Counted from the stretch's first letter, positions 49,006 to 60,962 are shown. The stretch: 64,000 bases of DNA from Streptomyces cucumeris (GCF_024295805.1 NZ_JANCLX010000008.1:61397-125396), one strand, 5' to 3'. The notes: generated from the sequence alone by a model not told the origin. Made by a program: numbers and translations.

Positions 49006-51584
49006 CCCCCCGCTCCGGGACCACCGGCGCCCTCGCCGCTGACGCCCTGGACCGCCTCCCCGTACGGGAGGCCGTACCGGATCTGCTGCGCGCCCTCGAC
49101 GAAAGAGGGGCAGCGGTGCTGTGCGCGCCCCCGGGCACCGGGAAGACCACCCTGGTGCCCCTGGTGCTCGCCGGGCTGGTGGGTGAGGCGGGTCCGGTGC
49201 GCCGGGTGCTGGTCGCCGAGCCCCGGCGGATCGCGGCCCGTGCGGCGGCCCGGCGGATGGCCTGGCTGCTGGGCGAGCGGGTCGGCGGACGCGTCGGCTT
49301 CACCGTGCGCGGCGAGCGGCAGGCGGGCCGCGACACCGTGGTCGAGGTGGTCACCACCGGTGTGCTGCTGCAACGGCTCCAGCGCGACCAGCAGCTGGCC
49401 GGGGTCGATGTGGTCGTCCTGGACGAATGCCACGAACGCCATCTGGACGCCGATACGGCCGCCGCCTTCCTGCTGGACGTCCGGGCCGCGCTCCGCCCGG
49501 AGCTGCGGCTGGTCGCGGCCTCGGCCACCACGGACGCCGAGGGCTGGGCACGGCTGCTGGGCGGCGGGGACGGCAGCGGCGGCGAGGGCGGCCCGTCCGC
49601 CGCGCCGGTGGTGTCGGCTCCCGGGGTGTCCCATCCGGTGGAGGTCGTGTGGGCGCCACCGGCCCGTCCGGTGCGGCCGCCGCACGGGATGCGGGTGGAC
49701 CCCGCACTGCTGGACCACGTCGCGTCGGTGGTCCGCCGGGCGCTGCGCGAGCGCGAGGGCGATGTGCTGTGCTTCCTGCCCGGTGTCGGGGAGATCGCTC
49801 GGGTGGCGGGGATGCTGGGCGGCCTGGACGGGACCGAGGTCCTCCAGGTGCACGGCCGGGCCCCGGCCGCCGTCCAGGAGGCGGTGCTCGCCGGGGCGGA
49901 CGGCGGTCCGCGGCGGGTGGTGCTGGCGACCTCGGTCGCCGAGTCCAGCCTGACCGTGCCGGGCGTCCGGGTGGTGGTGGACTGCGGGCTGGCCCGGGAA
50001 CCGCGGATGGACCACGCCCGGGGCTTGAGCGCGCTGACGACCGTACGCGCCTCCCGCGCCGCTGCCCGTCAGCGCGCGGGCCGGGCCGGGCGCGAGGCGC
50101 CGGGCGCGGTCTACCGCTGCTGGCCGGAGGCGGAGGACGCGCGGCTGCCGCGCTTCCCGTCCCCGGAGATCGCCGGTGCGGATCTGACGGCCTTCGCGCT
50201 GCAGGCGGCGTGCTGGGGCGATCCGGACGGCTCCGGGCTGGCCCTGCTCGATCCGCCGCCCGCCGGGGCGATGACCGCCGCACGCGAGGTGCTGGCCGCG
50301 ATCGGCGCGGTGGACGCGGCCGGCCGGGCCACCGACCGCGGCGCCCGGATGGCCCGCCTCGGCCTTCACCCCCGGCTTGCGCGGGCGCTGGTGGACGGCG
50401 CCCGGGAGGTCGGCGCACGCCGGGCGGCCGAGGTGGTGGCGCTGCTGAGCGAGGAGCCCCCGCGGGAGTACGGCGACGACCTGGCGGGCGCCTGGCGCAC
50501 CGCCCGCCGCGGCGGCGATCCGTACGCCGGCCGCTGGCGCCAGGAGGTCCGCCGGCTGGAACGCGCCGTGACGGCCGGGGACACCGGACCGGGCGCCGGG
50601 GGCAGCCGGAGCGATGACGCGGTGGCCGGGCTGGTGGCCGCGCTGGCGTTCCCCGAGCGGGTGGCCCGGCGGCGCGGGGAGCGGACCTATCTGATGGCGG
50701 CCGGAACGGGCGCGGAGCTGGGCGGGGGGTCGCGGCTCGGCACCCCGGACTGGCTCGCGGTGGCCGTCGCCGACCGGCCGGTGACCTCCGCGTCCGCCCG
50801 AGTGCGGCTGGCGGCGGTGACCGACGAGGAGACCGCGCGGACCGCCGCCGCGGCGCTGGGCTCGGACGGCGAGGAGGTGCGCTGGGCCGACGGCGATGTA
50901 CGCGCCCGCCGGGTGACCCGGCTCGGCGCCATCGAGCTGGTGACCCGCCCGCTGGCCGACCCCGGTCCGGAGCGGTTGCGCGGTGCCCTGCTGGACGGGC
51001 TGCGCCGGGAGGGCACCGGGCTGCTGCGCTGGTCGGCCGGGGCCACGGCGCTGCGGCAGCGGCTGGCCTTTCTGCACCGGGAGCTGGGCGCGCCCTGGCC
51101 GGATGTCTCCGACGCGGCGCTGGTGGAACGGGCGGATGACTGGCTGGGTACGGAGCTGGCAAGGGCCCGCGGACGGGCCGATCTGGCGCGGGTGGACGCC
51201 GGACAGGCGCTGTCCCGGCTGATGCCGTGGGCGACGGGGGACGCGGCGCGCTTCGAGGAGCTGGCGCCGGAGCGGGTCGAGGTGCCGAGCGGTTCCCGGG
51301 TGCGGGTCGGCTACGGCGAGGGCCAGCCGGTGCTGGCGGTGAAGCTCCAGGAGCTGTTCGGCTGGCAGGAGACCCCGCGGATCGCGGGCGGACGGGTGCC
51401 GCTGCTGGTGCACCTGCTGTCCCCGGCGGGCCGGCCGGCGGCGGTCACCGCCGATCTGGCGTCCTTCTGGAAGGGCGGCTACCGCTCGGTGCGTGCGGAG
51501 TTGCGCGGTCGCTACCCCAAGCACCCGTGGCCCGAGGATCCGGCCGCTGCCGCGCCCACCCGCCGTACCAACCCCCGCCGCTGA
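49002..51584 (+). CDS. hrpB: HrpB, DEAH-type ATP-dependent helicase
   Basis: An 860-residue helicase. Walker A is CAPPGTGKTTLVPLVL, the DEAH-type motif II is VVVLDECHERH, motif III is AASATTDAEG, and motif VI is RQRAGRAGREAPG. An HrpB-type C-terminal region follows (ELFGWQETPRIAGGR, FWKGGYRSVRAELRGRYPKH). HrpB is an accessory RNA/DNA helicase with a poorly known role. The GTG start overlaps the methyltransferase stop by four bases. Confidence 0.94.
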   Translation: MTPRSGTTGALAADALDRLPVREAVPDLLRALDERGAAVLCAPPGTGKTTLVPLVLAGLVGEAGPVRRVLVAEPRRIAARAAARRMAWLLGERVGGRVGFTVRGERQAGRDTVVEVVTTGVLLQRLQRDQQLAGVDVVVLDECHERHLDADTAAAFLLDVRAALRPELRLVAASATTDAEGWARLLGGGDGSGGEGGPSAAPVVSAPGVSHPVEVVWAPPARPVRPPHGMRVDPALLDHVASVVRRALREREGDVLCFLPGVGEIARVAGMLGGLDGTEVLQVHGRAPAAVQEAVLAGADGGPRRVVLATSVAESSLTVPGVRVVVDCGLAREPRMDHARGLSALTTVRASRAAARQRAGRAGREAPGAVYRCWPEAEDARLPRFPSPEIAGADLTAFALQAACWGDPDGSGLALLDPPPAGAMTAAREVLAAIGAVDAAGRATDRGARMARLGLHPRLARALVDGAREVGARRAAEVVALLSEEPPREYGDDLAGAWRTARRGGDPYAGRWRQEVRRLERAVTAGDTGPGAGGSRSDDAVAGLVAALAFPERVARRRGERTYLMAAGTGAELGGGSRLGTPDWLAVAVADRPVTSASARVRLAAVTDEETARTAAAALGSDGEEVRWADGDVRARRVTRLGAIELVTRPLADPGPERLRGALLDGLRREGTGLLRWSAGATALRQRLAFLHRELGAPWPDVSDAALVERADDWLGTELARARGRADLARVDAGQALSRLMPWATGDAARFEELAPERVEVPSGSRVRVGYGEGQPVLAVKLQELFGWQETPRIAGGRVPLLVHLLSPAGRPAAVTADLASFWKGGYRSVRAELRGRYPKHPWPEDPAAAAPTRRTNPRR

Positions 51585-51684
51585 CCGCTGGCCGCGAGCG
51601 GCGGGGCCGGTGCGGACGCCCGTGCCGCGGACTGCCGGACCCCGGCCCGCGGCGGGCGCACCCGCGACGGGGAGTACCGGGAGG

Positions 51685-52062
51685 TCAGTCGGCCCAGTCG
51701 CGGAAGCGGCGGGCCGTGTCGCCGAGGCGGAGCCGGGTGGTCCTCCGCAGCTCGCGGACCAGTCCGACCATGGCGCCCGGTGGCGGGGTGATGCGCTCTC
51801 CGGACTCCTCCATGTACATCTGCGCGCAGGCCGCGCCGATCGTGGCGTTGTAGTCGGAGAACGGTTCGAGGATCAGCGAGGTGTGCAGAAAGGTGGCGGC
51901 ACGGGCGGCGGCCTCCTCGTAGTACGGCTCGCCCGCGAAGCGCTCGTAGCGGTGCCGTTCGGTCATGCAGTGCAGCGCGCCCCAGTCCCGCACGGGTGTG
52001 TTGACCGGAGAGACCGCGACCTGGACGTTCAGCACCCAGCCGGCGTCGACGTACAGGATCAC
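51685..52062 (-). CDS. Doc-like toxin with degenerate Fic motif
   Basis: A 125-residue protein matching the short Streptomyces Doc/Fic-type toxins: an N-terminal strand VDAGWVLNVQ, a helical core (YYEEAAARAATFLHTSLIL) and the region where HxFxDxNKR of Doc would be, here EPFSDYNATIG. Phe, Asp and Asn are kept, but the catalytic His and the Lys-Arg pair are replaced, so AMPylation or phosphorylation by the usual chemistry is unlikely. Its GTG start overlaps the antitoxin stop by four bases (GTGA), a standard toxin-antitoxin layout. Confidence 0.8.
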   Translation of the reverse strand: MILYVDAGWVLNVQVAVSPVNTPVRDWGALHCMTERHRYERFAGEPYYEEAAARAATFLHTSLILEPFSDYNATIGAACAQMYMEESGERITPPPGAMVGLVRELRRTTRLRLGDTARRFRDWAD

Positions 52063-52277
52063 CGCATGCCGTGCGGGAACTCCCGCTCGAATTCGGTCTT
52101 GTACTCCAGCGCGAACCGCACGGCGCCCTCGACGAAGCGCTGCTTCTGCCGCCGCCGCACCACGTCCTCGGTGAGTATGTCGTGCGCCAGCCGCTTGATC
52201 GCGACGCCCTTCTCCTTGGCCTCGGCCCGCAGCTCGGCCAGCTCCTGCTCGGTGAACTCAATCGTGATGCCCGGCAT
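52059..52277 (-). CDS. Ribbon-helix-helix-type antitoxin
   Basis: A 72-residue protein starting with a ribbon-helix-helix DNA-binding pattern (ITIEFTEQELAELRAEAKEKG, here split as ITIEFTEQELAELRA and EAKEKGVAIKRLAHD) followed by a charged C-terminal part with Phe/Tyr (FALEYKTEFEREFP) likely to wrap the toxin. It probably represses the operon and neutralises the downstream Doc-like protein. Confidence 0.82.
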   Translation of the reverse strand: MPGITIEFTEQELAELRAEAKEKGVAIKRLAHDILTEDVVRRRQKQRFVEGAVRFALEYKTEFEREFPHGMR

Positions 52278-52403
52278 GGGCGGAATGCTAGCGATGCCCC
52301 ACCTGTGATCACTACCGGCTTCGCCGTCCCGGGCGAACGGCGGGACGGGAGTTGACGCCCCGGCGGGCTCCGGACCGTCCGGCGCTCCGGCGGCGCGGGA
52401 GGG

Positions 52404-53363
52404 CTACTCCGCCGCCGGAGCCGGGCGGCGGGCGCGGGCCTCCAGCCACAGCGCGAGGGCGAACAGCCCGCCCCCGAGGGTGAGCAGACCCCATGGCAGA
52501 TAGCGGGTGAGCAGGAGGATCAGCTGCCGCTGGGAGGAGACCAGGTCCACGGTGTGCTCGATGTAGTCCTCGCGCATCTTCACATGGCCGGCGAAGACGG
52601 TCACCTTGTCCCGGTCGCCCAGCAGGGTCCCGCCGCGCAGCTCCTCGCGGTGGATCTCCTCGCCGTTGACGGGGGCACCGGTGGTGGGTTCGACCCAGAA
52701 CATGCGCTTGGTGGTGTACCAGCGGGAGGTCCCGGCCTTGCGGACCGCCTCGGGGGTGACGCCGTCGACGGGCATGGTCTTGGGCAGCGGCACCTTCGTC
52801 CAGGGGACGGTCTGCTCGAAGTAGTAGACCTCCAGCCCGCGGAAGGTGCGGGTGCCCTTGTAGTGGATGGGGGCCGAGGTCCGGGTCTGGGCGTCGAAGT
52901 AGCGGTAGTCGCGCTTCTCGGTGAGGAACGGCCATTTGAACTCGATGCCGTCGCGGCGCACCGCGTCGCCGTCGACGTGTTCACCACCGGAGTGCACCGG
53001 CTCCTGGGAGTGGGCGTCGAAGACGTAGCGCTCGGGGATCCGGGAGACCATCTTCCCGTCCGGTCCCTCGATGTAGGACAGGGCGTCCCAGACCACCACG
53101 TCGCGCCCGGTGGTCCGGCCGACCTTCTCGGCGGCGGCCACGTTTCCGCGCAGCGTCTGCACGATGCTGATCTTCGGAACCTTCCGGGGCTTCATGGTGC
53201 CGTAGTCGAGCAGGGTGGCGGGGGCGGCCTCGAGCACCGCGGTCTGGTACTCGTCCGGCGGGATCTTGGCCAGCCGGGGGTACGCGTACCAGCGCAGCAG
53301 CGGTGAGAGGGCGGCGCAGAACACCGCGAGGGCGAGCAGCACCAGACTGGCTGTGCGGCGCAT
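52404..53363 (-). CDS. DUF3068 membrane protein (PorA-family-like)
   Basis: A 319-residue protein with an N-terminal membrane anchor (residues about 5-22), a large extracytoplasmic domain, and a C-terminal hydrophobic helix (LLTLGGGLFALALWL). The YDYGTM/ DAHSQEPVHSGGEHVDGD and DYRYFDAQT segments match the DUF3068 family of actinobacteria. Function is unknown; the family has been called PorA-like without evidence of pores here. Confidence 0.85.
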   Translation of the reverse strand: MRRTASLVLLALAVFCAALSPLLRWYAYPRLAKIPPDEYQTAVLEAAPATLLDYGTMKPRKVPKISIVQTLRGNVAAAEKVGRTTGRDVVVWDALSYIEGPDGKMVSRIPERYVFDAHSQEPVHSGGEHVDGDAVRRDGIEFKWPFLTEKRDYRYFDAQTRTSAPIHYKGTRTFRGLEVYYFEQTVPWTKVPLPKTMPVDGVTPEAVRKAGTSRWYTTKRMFWVEPTTGAPVNGEEIHREELRGGTLLGDRDKVTVFAGHVKMREDYIEHTVDLVSSQRQLILLLTRYLPWGLLTLGGGLFALALWLEARARRPAPAAE

Positions 53364-53378
53364 GGCGTTCCGCCTCCC

Positions 53379-53513
53379 TCAGGGGTGCTCGGGGACCGTG
53401 GTGAGCAGGGGCTCGGGAGAGGTGCTGCCGCTGGGGCCGCCGAGGGCGGTGACGGTGAGGACGAGCGCGAGGGCGGCGGTGAACCCGATCACGGCGGCGG
53501 CGAGGGCACGCAC
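53379..53513 (-). CDS. SPW_0924-type small membrane peptide
   Basis: A 44-residue protein with one hydrophobic helix (ALAAAVIGFTAALALVLTVT) and a conserved tail ending PLLTTVPEHP. It matches what I recall as the SPW_0924 family, short conserved Streptomyces peptides of unknown role. The GTG start follows GGGAGG, so translation is likely. It lies 15 bases upstream of the DUF3068 gene on the same strand and is probably co-expressed. Confidence 0.75.
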   Translation of the reverse strand: MRALAAAVIGFTAALALVLTVTALGGPSGSTSPEPLLTTVPEHP

Positions 53514-53630
53514 GGTGGGCCTCCCGTTGTCCGGGGCGGAAAAGCCGATCTGACATGGCGTCAGTTCAGGGCACCGTAGCAACGGGCGGCGCAGATGAGA
53601 ACACGGGCGGCGGAGAGGGAGCGGGGAAAC

Positions 53631-53670
53631 GCCGCACCGCCCCCGGGCCGTGGGGCCCGGGGGCGGTGCG
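53631..53670 (-). terminator. Terminator after the lytic transglycosylase gene
   Basis: Perfect 18-base arms (CCGCACCGCCCCCGGGCC and complement) with a GTGG loop lie 36 bases past the minus-strand stop. This is one of the most stable hairpins in the window. Confidence 0.85.
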
Positions 53671-53706
53671 GTCGGCGGTGCGGGGCGGCCTTCCGGCGCC
53701 CGGCCG

Positions 53707-55491
53707 TCAGGAGGCGGCGGCCGGGGTGACCGTCAGCTCCACGGTGAGCACCGCGCCGTCGGCCGTGGTCAGCCGGAGCAGATAGCTGCCCGCGTGCTCA
53801 TCGGTGAGGATCTTCGGCAGGGTGAGCTGCCCCAGGGCGTTGGTCTTCAGCCCGGCCAGGGTGCGGACCGGCTTGCCCTTGGCGTCCAGGAAGTACGGGC
53901 CCTTGTCGTTCTCCACGGGCTTCTCGGGATCGGCGGTGACCATGGTCGCGGTGACCGGCACATCCGCGGCGACCTTGCCCTTGAAGGTGGCCTTGACGGT
54001 GAGCGGATCGGCGAACGCACCGCCGGCCGCGGCCGTGAGGGCCTTGTCGTCGATCCGGGCCAGCACATCGGCCTGCGGGGCGGGACGGGCCTTGACGGTG
54101 GCCTTGAACTCCACTGGCGTCAGCTTCTTGTTCCCCTCGGCCGAGGCGCGCACGGTGAAGGAGCCGGGCTGCTCCCCCGCGGTGAGCCTGGGCGCGGTGG
54201 CGGTGCCGTCGGAACCGGTGAGCACCACCGCGGACTTGACCAGACCGGCGAAGCGGGCGCCCGTCTCACCGATGAGCTCGTAGCGGACCTTCGCCTTGGC
54301 CACCGGCTTGCCCTTGGCATCCACCGCGCGGACCCGGGGCGGCTGGGCGAACGCGGTGCCTGCGGTGGCGGACAGCTCCTTCGCGCCGACCTGGGCGAGG
54401 CTGCTGGCCGCGGGGGTCGTCGGCGGCTTGGGCGCGGGGGTGCCGGGCGTCTCGCCGTCCTGCGACGGGGGCTCGGGCTTGGGGAGGGGGCGCGGACGGT
54501 CCTGGTCCGTACCGCCACCGCTGCCGCCGCCGTGCTCCTTGCCGCCGTGCTCCTTGCCACCGGAGCCCTTGCCGCCGTGGTCCTTGCCGTCGTGGCCCTT
54601 CCCGGAGCCCTTGCCGCCGGCGCCCGGACCGGAACCGCCCGAGCGGTTGTCCGTGGGCAGCACACCGGTGCCGTCGGGCACCTCATGGGTGCCGCGCTTG
54701 TAGTACTGGAACCACGACAGGACCGTGTTCAGGTATTCCTGTGAGTGGTTGTAGCCCAGGATCGCCTGGTGCAGATGGTGCTCGGTGGACAGGTCCCGGC
54801 CGCCCGCGCACAGGTAGTTACCGGCGGCGAGGGCCGCGTCATAGATGTTGTTGGGGTCGCGGTCACCGTCGCCGTTGCCGTCGCGGCCCCAGTTGGCCCA
54901 GGTGGAGGGGATGAACTGCATGGGGCCGACAGCGCGGTCATGGGTGGCGTCCCCGTCGAAGGCACCGCGGTCGGTGTCCTTGATCATGGCGAAGCCGTTG
55001 CCGTTGAGCACCGGGCCGAGGATGGGCCGGGGGGTCGTGCCCTCGGCATCCACATTGCCGCCGCGCGCCTGACCGGACTCGACCTTGCCGATCGCGGCCA
55101 GGAGCTGCCAGGGCAGATTGCAGCCCGGGTTGGAGTCCTTGAGCGTGGCCTCGGCCCTCTTGTAGGCGGCGAGGACGGTGGCGGGGATACCGGCCTCGGC
55201 CTTGGCGCCGCCGCCGGGGATACCGGGCAGATCGGCCGAGGACTTCGGTTTGTCCGGCTTCTTCAGGGGCGGCAGATCGGTGTGGTACGACGAACCGCCG
55301 TCTATGGAGGTGTCGTCACCCGCCGCCGGTGATTCGCGCGCCGACTGCTCCCGGTCGCGGTCCCTGTCGCCGTGGTCGGAGGCGCTGGCGAACCCCGGTG
55401 CCTGCGAGGCGGTGAGGGCGGCCATCGCGGCCGCCGCCACCGCCGTCGTGGCCGCCCCTTTGCGGAGTCGTCGGCCGATAAGCGGTGCCAT
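53707..55491 (-). CDS. Secreted lytic transglycosylase with Ig-like repeats
   Basis: A 594-residue exported protein. After a signal peptide (about residues 1-38) and a polar linker, the lytic-transglycosylase domain (residues about 95-270) contains LLAAIGKVESGQARGG with the catalytic glutamate and AVGPMQFIPSTWANWG. A Gly/Lys/His-rich hinge follows (about 285-330, repeated HGGKEHGGK), then two Ig-like domains (beta-rich, e.g. KGKPVAKAKVRYELIGETG). It likely cuts peptidoglycan at the surface. The ATG start is supported by GGGAGGG. Confidence 0.9.
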   Translation of the reverse strand: MAPLIGRRLRKGAATTAVAAAAMAALTASQAPGFASASDHGDRDRDREQSARESPAAGDDTSIDGGSSYHTDLPPLKKPDKPKSSADLPGIPGGGAKAEAGIPATVLAAYKRAEATLKDSNPGCNLPWQLLAAIGKVESGQARGGNVDAEGTTPRPILGPVLNGNGFAMIKDTDRGAFDGDATHDRAVGPMQFIPSTWANWGRDGNGDGDRDPNNIYDAALAAGNYLCAGGRDLSTEHHLHQAILGYNHSQEYLNTVLSWFQYYKRGTHEVPDGTGVLPTDNRSGGSGPGAGGKGSGKGHDGKDHGGKGSGGKEHGGKEHGGGSGGGTDQDRPRPLPKPEPPSQDGETPGTPAPKPPTTPAASSLAQVGAKELSATAGTAFAQPPRVRAVDAKGKPVAKAKVRYELIGETGARFAGLVKSAVVLTGSDGTATAPRLTAGEQPGSFTVRASAEGNKKLTPVEFKATVKARPAPQADVLARIDDKALTAAAGGAFADPLTVKATFKGKVAADVPVTATMVTADPEKPVENDKGPYFLDAKGKPVRTLAGLKTNALGQLTLPKILTDEHAGSYLLRLTTADGAVLTVELTVTPAAAS

Positions 55492-55627
55492 CCCTGTGTC
55501 CCTCCCGTCGAACACAATGCGCTCCCCCGCGCGTCAACCCTCGTGACACTACGACAACTTATGGCCCGCATCCAGCGATGCACACCTCGCTTCGGGGCTT
55601 CACGGGACCTCCCCAGTAAGGGTTGCC

Positions 55628-58366
55628 TTAGTGGGCGGCGGACTCCCAGTCCGCACCGGATCCGACCGACACGTCCAGCGGAGCCCGGAGCTGGAAGGCG
55701 TCCGCCATCTCACGGCGCACCAGCTCCTCGACCCGCTCCCGCTCCCCGGGCGCGACCTCGAGCACGATTTCGTCGTGGACCTGGAGCAGCATCCGCGACG
55801 AGAGTTCCTCCTTCGTCAACGCCGCGTCCACCTTGAGCATCGCGATCTTCACGATGTCGGCGGCGGTGCCCTGGATCGGGGCGTTGAGCGCCATCCGCTC
55901 GGCCATCTCGCGGCGCTGGCGGTTGTCGCTGGTGAGGTCGGGCAGATAGCGGCGGCGGCCGAGCATGGTCTCGGTGTAACCGGTGGCCCGCGCCTCCTCC
56001 ACGACCCGCTGAAGGTAGTCGCGCACCCCGCCGAACCGCTCGAAGAAGTTCTCCATCAGCCTGCGGGCCTCGTCCGGGGTGATACCGAGCTGCTGGGAGA
56101 GGCCGAACGCCGACAGACCGTACGCCAGACCGTAGGACATCGCCTTGATCTTGCGGCGCATCTCCGGGTCCACCTCGGACTTGGCGACGCCGAAGACCTG
56201 GGAGGCGACGGTGGTGTGCAGGTCCTCACCGGAGGTGAACGCCTCGATCAGGCCCTCGTCCTCGGAGAGATGGGCCATGACGCGCAGCTCGATCTGGCTG
56301 TAGTCGGCGGTCATCAGGGACTCGAAGCCCTCGCCCACGACGAAGCCGCGCCGGATGGCCCGCCCCTCGTCGGTGCGCACCGGGATGTTCTGGAGGTTGG
56401 GGTCGGTGGAGGACAGCCGGCCGGTGGCGGCCACCGTCTGGTTGAAGCTGGTGTGGATCCGGCCGCCGGGGGCGATGGTCTTGATCAGCCCCTCGACGGT
56501 GGACCGCAGCCGGGCCTGCTCACGGTGGCGCAGCATGATCACCGGGAGCTCGTGCTCGGTCTGCCCGGCCAGCCAGGCGAGCGCGTCGGCGTCGGTGGTG
56601 TAACCGGTCTTGGTCTTCTTGGTCTTGGGCAGGCCCAGCTCACCGAAGAACACTTCCTGGAGCTGCTTGGGGGAGCCGAGGTTGAACTCATGGCCCACCG
56701 CGGCATGGGCCTCCTGCACGGCCTGCTGCACGGCGGCCGCGAACTGCTGCTCCATACGGTCCAGCCAAGCGCGGTCGGCGGCGATGCCCGCGCGCTCCAT
56801 CCGGGCCAGCAGCTCGGAGGTGGGCAGCTCCACATCGTGCAGCAGTCCGGCGGCGCCGACGGCCTCCAGCCGCTCGCCGAACGCCTCGCCGAGGTCGAGG
56901 ATGGTCCGCGCCTTGATCATCAAGGCGTCCTGCTCGGCCTCCTCGTCGGTGCCGAAGGCGAGCTGTCCGCTGTCCGCGGCGGAGGCCGGGGACAGCTCAC
57001 GGCCCAGGTACTCCACCGACAGCGCGTCCAGCTCGAAGGAGCGGCGGCCGGGCTTGACCAGATAGGCGGCGAGGGCGGTGTCCATCCGCACCCCCGCGAC
57101 GGACCAGCCGTGCTCGGCGAAGACGCGCATCAGCCCCTTGGCGTTGTGCATGACCTTGGGACGGCCGGAGTCGGCGAGCCATCCGGCGAAGGACCGCTCA
57201 TCGGTCTCGTCCAGCCGCGCGGGGTCGAAGCACACGGCAGGGCCGCCGGCGGTGGCCAGCGCGATCTCGCTGACGCTGCCGCTGCCCAGCGCCCAGCTGT
57301 CGACGGTGGCCAGGCCCAGGACCTCACCGCCGTGCTCCTCCAGCCAGGGGGCGAGCCCGCCCGCGTCCAGCGTGACGCCGTCCACCTCGACGCCGGGGCC
57401 CGCGGCCACCGGCTCCTCCTCGGCGGCGCCGGGGTCCGCGGCCATGACGCGGTCCCGGAAGTTCTGGTGGCGGAACTCCAGGGCGTCCAGGATCACCGCG
57501 AGGGCTTCCCTGTTATAGGGGGCGCGCTTGAGCCCGTCCGGGCCGGTGCCCAGCTCCACGTCCCGGACCAGCTCGGTGAGCTGCCGGTTGAGCTTGACGG
57601 ACTCCAGGTGGTCGCGGAGCTTCTCGCCGACCTTGCCCTTGACCTCGTCGACCCGGTCCACCAGCTCCTGGAAGGAACCGAACTGGTTGATCCACTTCGC
57701 GGCGGTCTTCTCGCCGACGCCGGGGATCCCGGGGAGGTTGTCCGACGGATCACCGCGCAGCGCCGCGAAGTCCGGGTACTGGGTGGGGGTGAGGCCGTAC
57801 TTCTCCTGCACCTTCTCGGGGGTGAAGCGGGTCAGCTCCGAGACGCCCTTGGTCGGGTAGAGCACTGTGACGTGCTCGCTGACGAGCTGGAAGGAGTCGC
57901 GGTCACCGGTGACGATCAGCACCTCGAACCCCTCGGCCTCGGCCTGGGTGGCAAGGGTGGCGATCACATCGTCGGCCTCGAAGCCGTCGATCGCGAAGCG
58001 GGTGACGCTCATGGCGTCGAGCAGCTCGCCGAGCAGCTCGACCTGGCCCTTGAACTCGTCCGGGGTCTTGGAGCGGTTCGCCTTGTATTCGGTGAACTGC
58101 TCGGAGCGCCAGGTCTTGCGCGAGACGTCGAACGCCACCGCCAGGTGCGTGGGCTGCTCATCACGGAGCGTGTTCGCCAGCATCGAGATGAAGCCGTAGA
58201 TCGCGTTGGTGGTCTGGCCGGTGGTCGTGTTGAAGTTCTCCGCCGGCAGCGCGAAGAATGCCCGGTATGCCAGGGAATGCCCGTCCAGCAGGAGCAGGCG
58301 GGGACGGTCCTCCCCCGTGCGGTCGGACGCGGGCGCTGCGGTCTTCTTCGATGCTTTCTCTGCCAC
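55628..58366 (-). CDS. polA: DNA polymerase I
   Basis: A 912-residue polymerase that fills repair gaps and removes RNA primers. The N-terminal 5'-3' exonuclease domain (LLLLDGHSLAYRAFFALP, GYFEADD-like FEADDVIATLA) is intact. The central 3'-5' exonuclease-like domain (LGLATVDSWALGSGS) lacks the metal-binding acidic residues, as in other actinobacteria, so no proofreading is expected. The polymerase domain has DYSQIELRVMAHLSED, KIKAMSYGLAYGLSAFG and VHDEIVLEV. The GTG start gives VAEKASKKTAAP. Confidence 0.97.
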   Translation of the reverse strand: MAEKASKKTAAPASDRTGEDRPRLLLLDGHSLAYRAFFALPAENFNTTTGQTTNAIYGFISMLANTLRDEQPTHLAVAFDVSRKTWRSEQFTEYKANRSKTPDEFKGQVELLGELLDAMSVTRFAIDGFEADDVIATLATQAEAEGFEVLIVTGDRDSFQLVSEHVTVLYPTKGVSELTRFTPEKVQEKYGLTPTQYPDFAALRGDPSDNLPGIPGVGEKTAAKWINQFGSFQELVDRVDEVKGKVGEKLRDHLESVKLNRQLTELVRDVELGTGPDGLKRAPYNREALAVILDALEFRHQNFRDRVMAADPGAAEEEPVAAGPGVEVDGVTLDAGGLAPWLEEHGGEVLGLATVDSWALGSGSVSEIALATAGGPAVCFDPARLDETDERSFAGWLADSGRPKVMHNAKGLMRVFAEHGWSVAGVRMDTALAAYLVKPGRRSFELDALSVEYLGRELSPASAADSGQLAFGTDEEAEQDALMIKARTILDLGEAFGERLEAVGAAGLLHDVELPTSELLARMERAGIAADRAWLDRMEQQFAAAVQQAVQEAHAAVGHEFNLGSPKQLQEVFFGELGLPKTKKTKTGYTTDADALAWLAGQTEHELPVIMLRHREQARLRSTVEGLIKTIAPGGRIHTSFNQTVAATGRLSSTDPNLQNIPVRTDEGRAIRRGFVVGEGFESLMTADYSQIELRVMAHLSEDEGLIEAFTSGEDLHTTVASQVFGVAKSEVDPEMRRKIKAMSYGLAYGLSAFGLSQQLGITPDEARRLMENFFERFGGVRDYLQRVVEEARATGYTETMLGRRRYLPDLTSDNRQRREMAERMALNAPIQGTAADIVKIAMLKVDAALTKEELSSRMLLQVHDEIVLEVAPGERERVEELVRREMADAFQLRAPLDVSVGSGADWESAAH

Positions 58367-58621
58367 GTCCCCGATCCTGCCACGCCCCACCGACAATGCT
58401 TCCCGCCCCGGTGACTCCCCGCGCCGCCCCGGACGCGCACCGGACCCGCCCCGGACCCGCAACGGGCGCGCACCGGGCGGCCGGCGGGCATCCACGTGGA
58501 GATCAAAAGGAGATGAGAACCAGGGGAGAGTGCCCGGTCCCGGATGTCGGTGCCCCGTGACAGGATCGGTCCAGCAGATCCCTGCACAGGACACGCACCG
58601 CCGAGCTCAAAGGGGAGCGAC

Positions 58622-60901
<2,280 letters not shown>

Positions 60902-60962
60902 GCGTTTGCTCAGCCACCTGATAGGAAGATGGCGACGACAAGCAGACGAACGGAGCCGGTCC

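Noticed and set aside
48810..51524. 904-codon frame opposite hrpB
   Set aside because: Antisense shadow; hrpB carries complete helicase motifs in the other direction.
55492..55627. Possible c-di-AMP (ydaO) riboswitch before the lytic transglycosylase gene
   Set aside because: Such switches precede many Streptomyces cell-wall hydrolases, but the gap to polA is only about 135 bases and no conserved elements were recognised.
55631..58414. Long plus-strand frame opposite polA
   Set aside because: Composition (Gly/Leu/His/Val repeats) is that of an antisense shadow, while polA has all family motifs.
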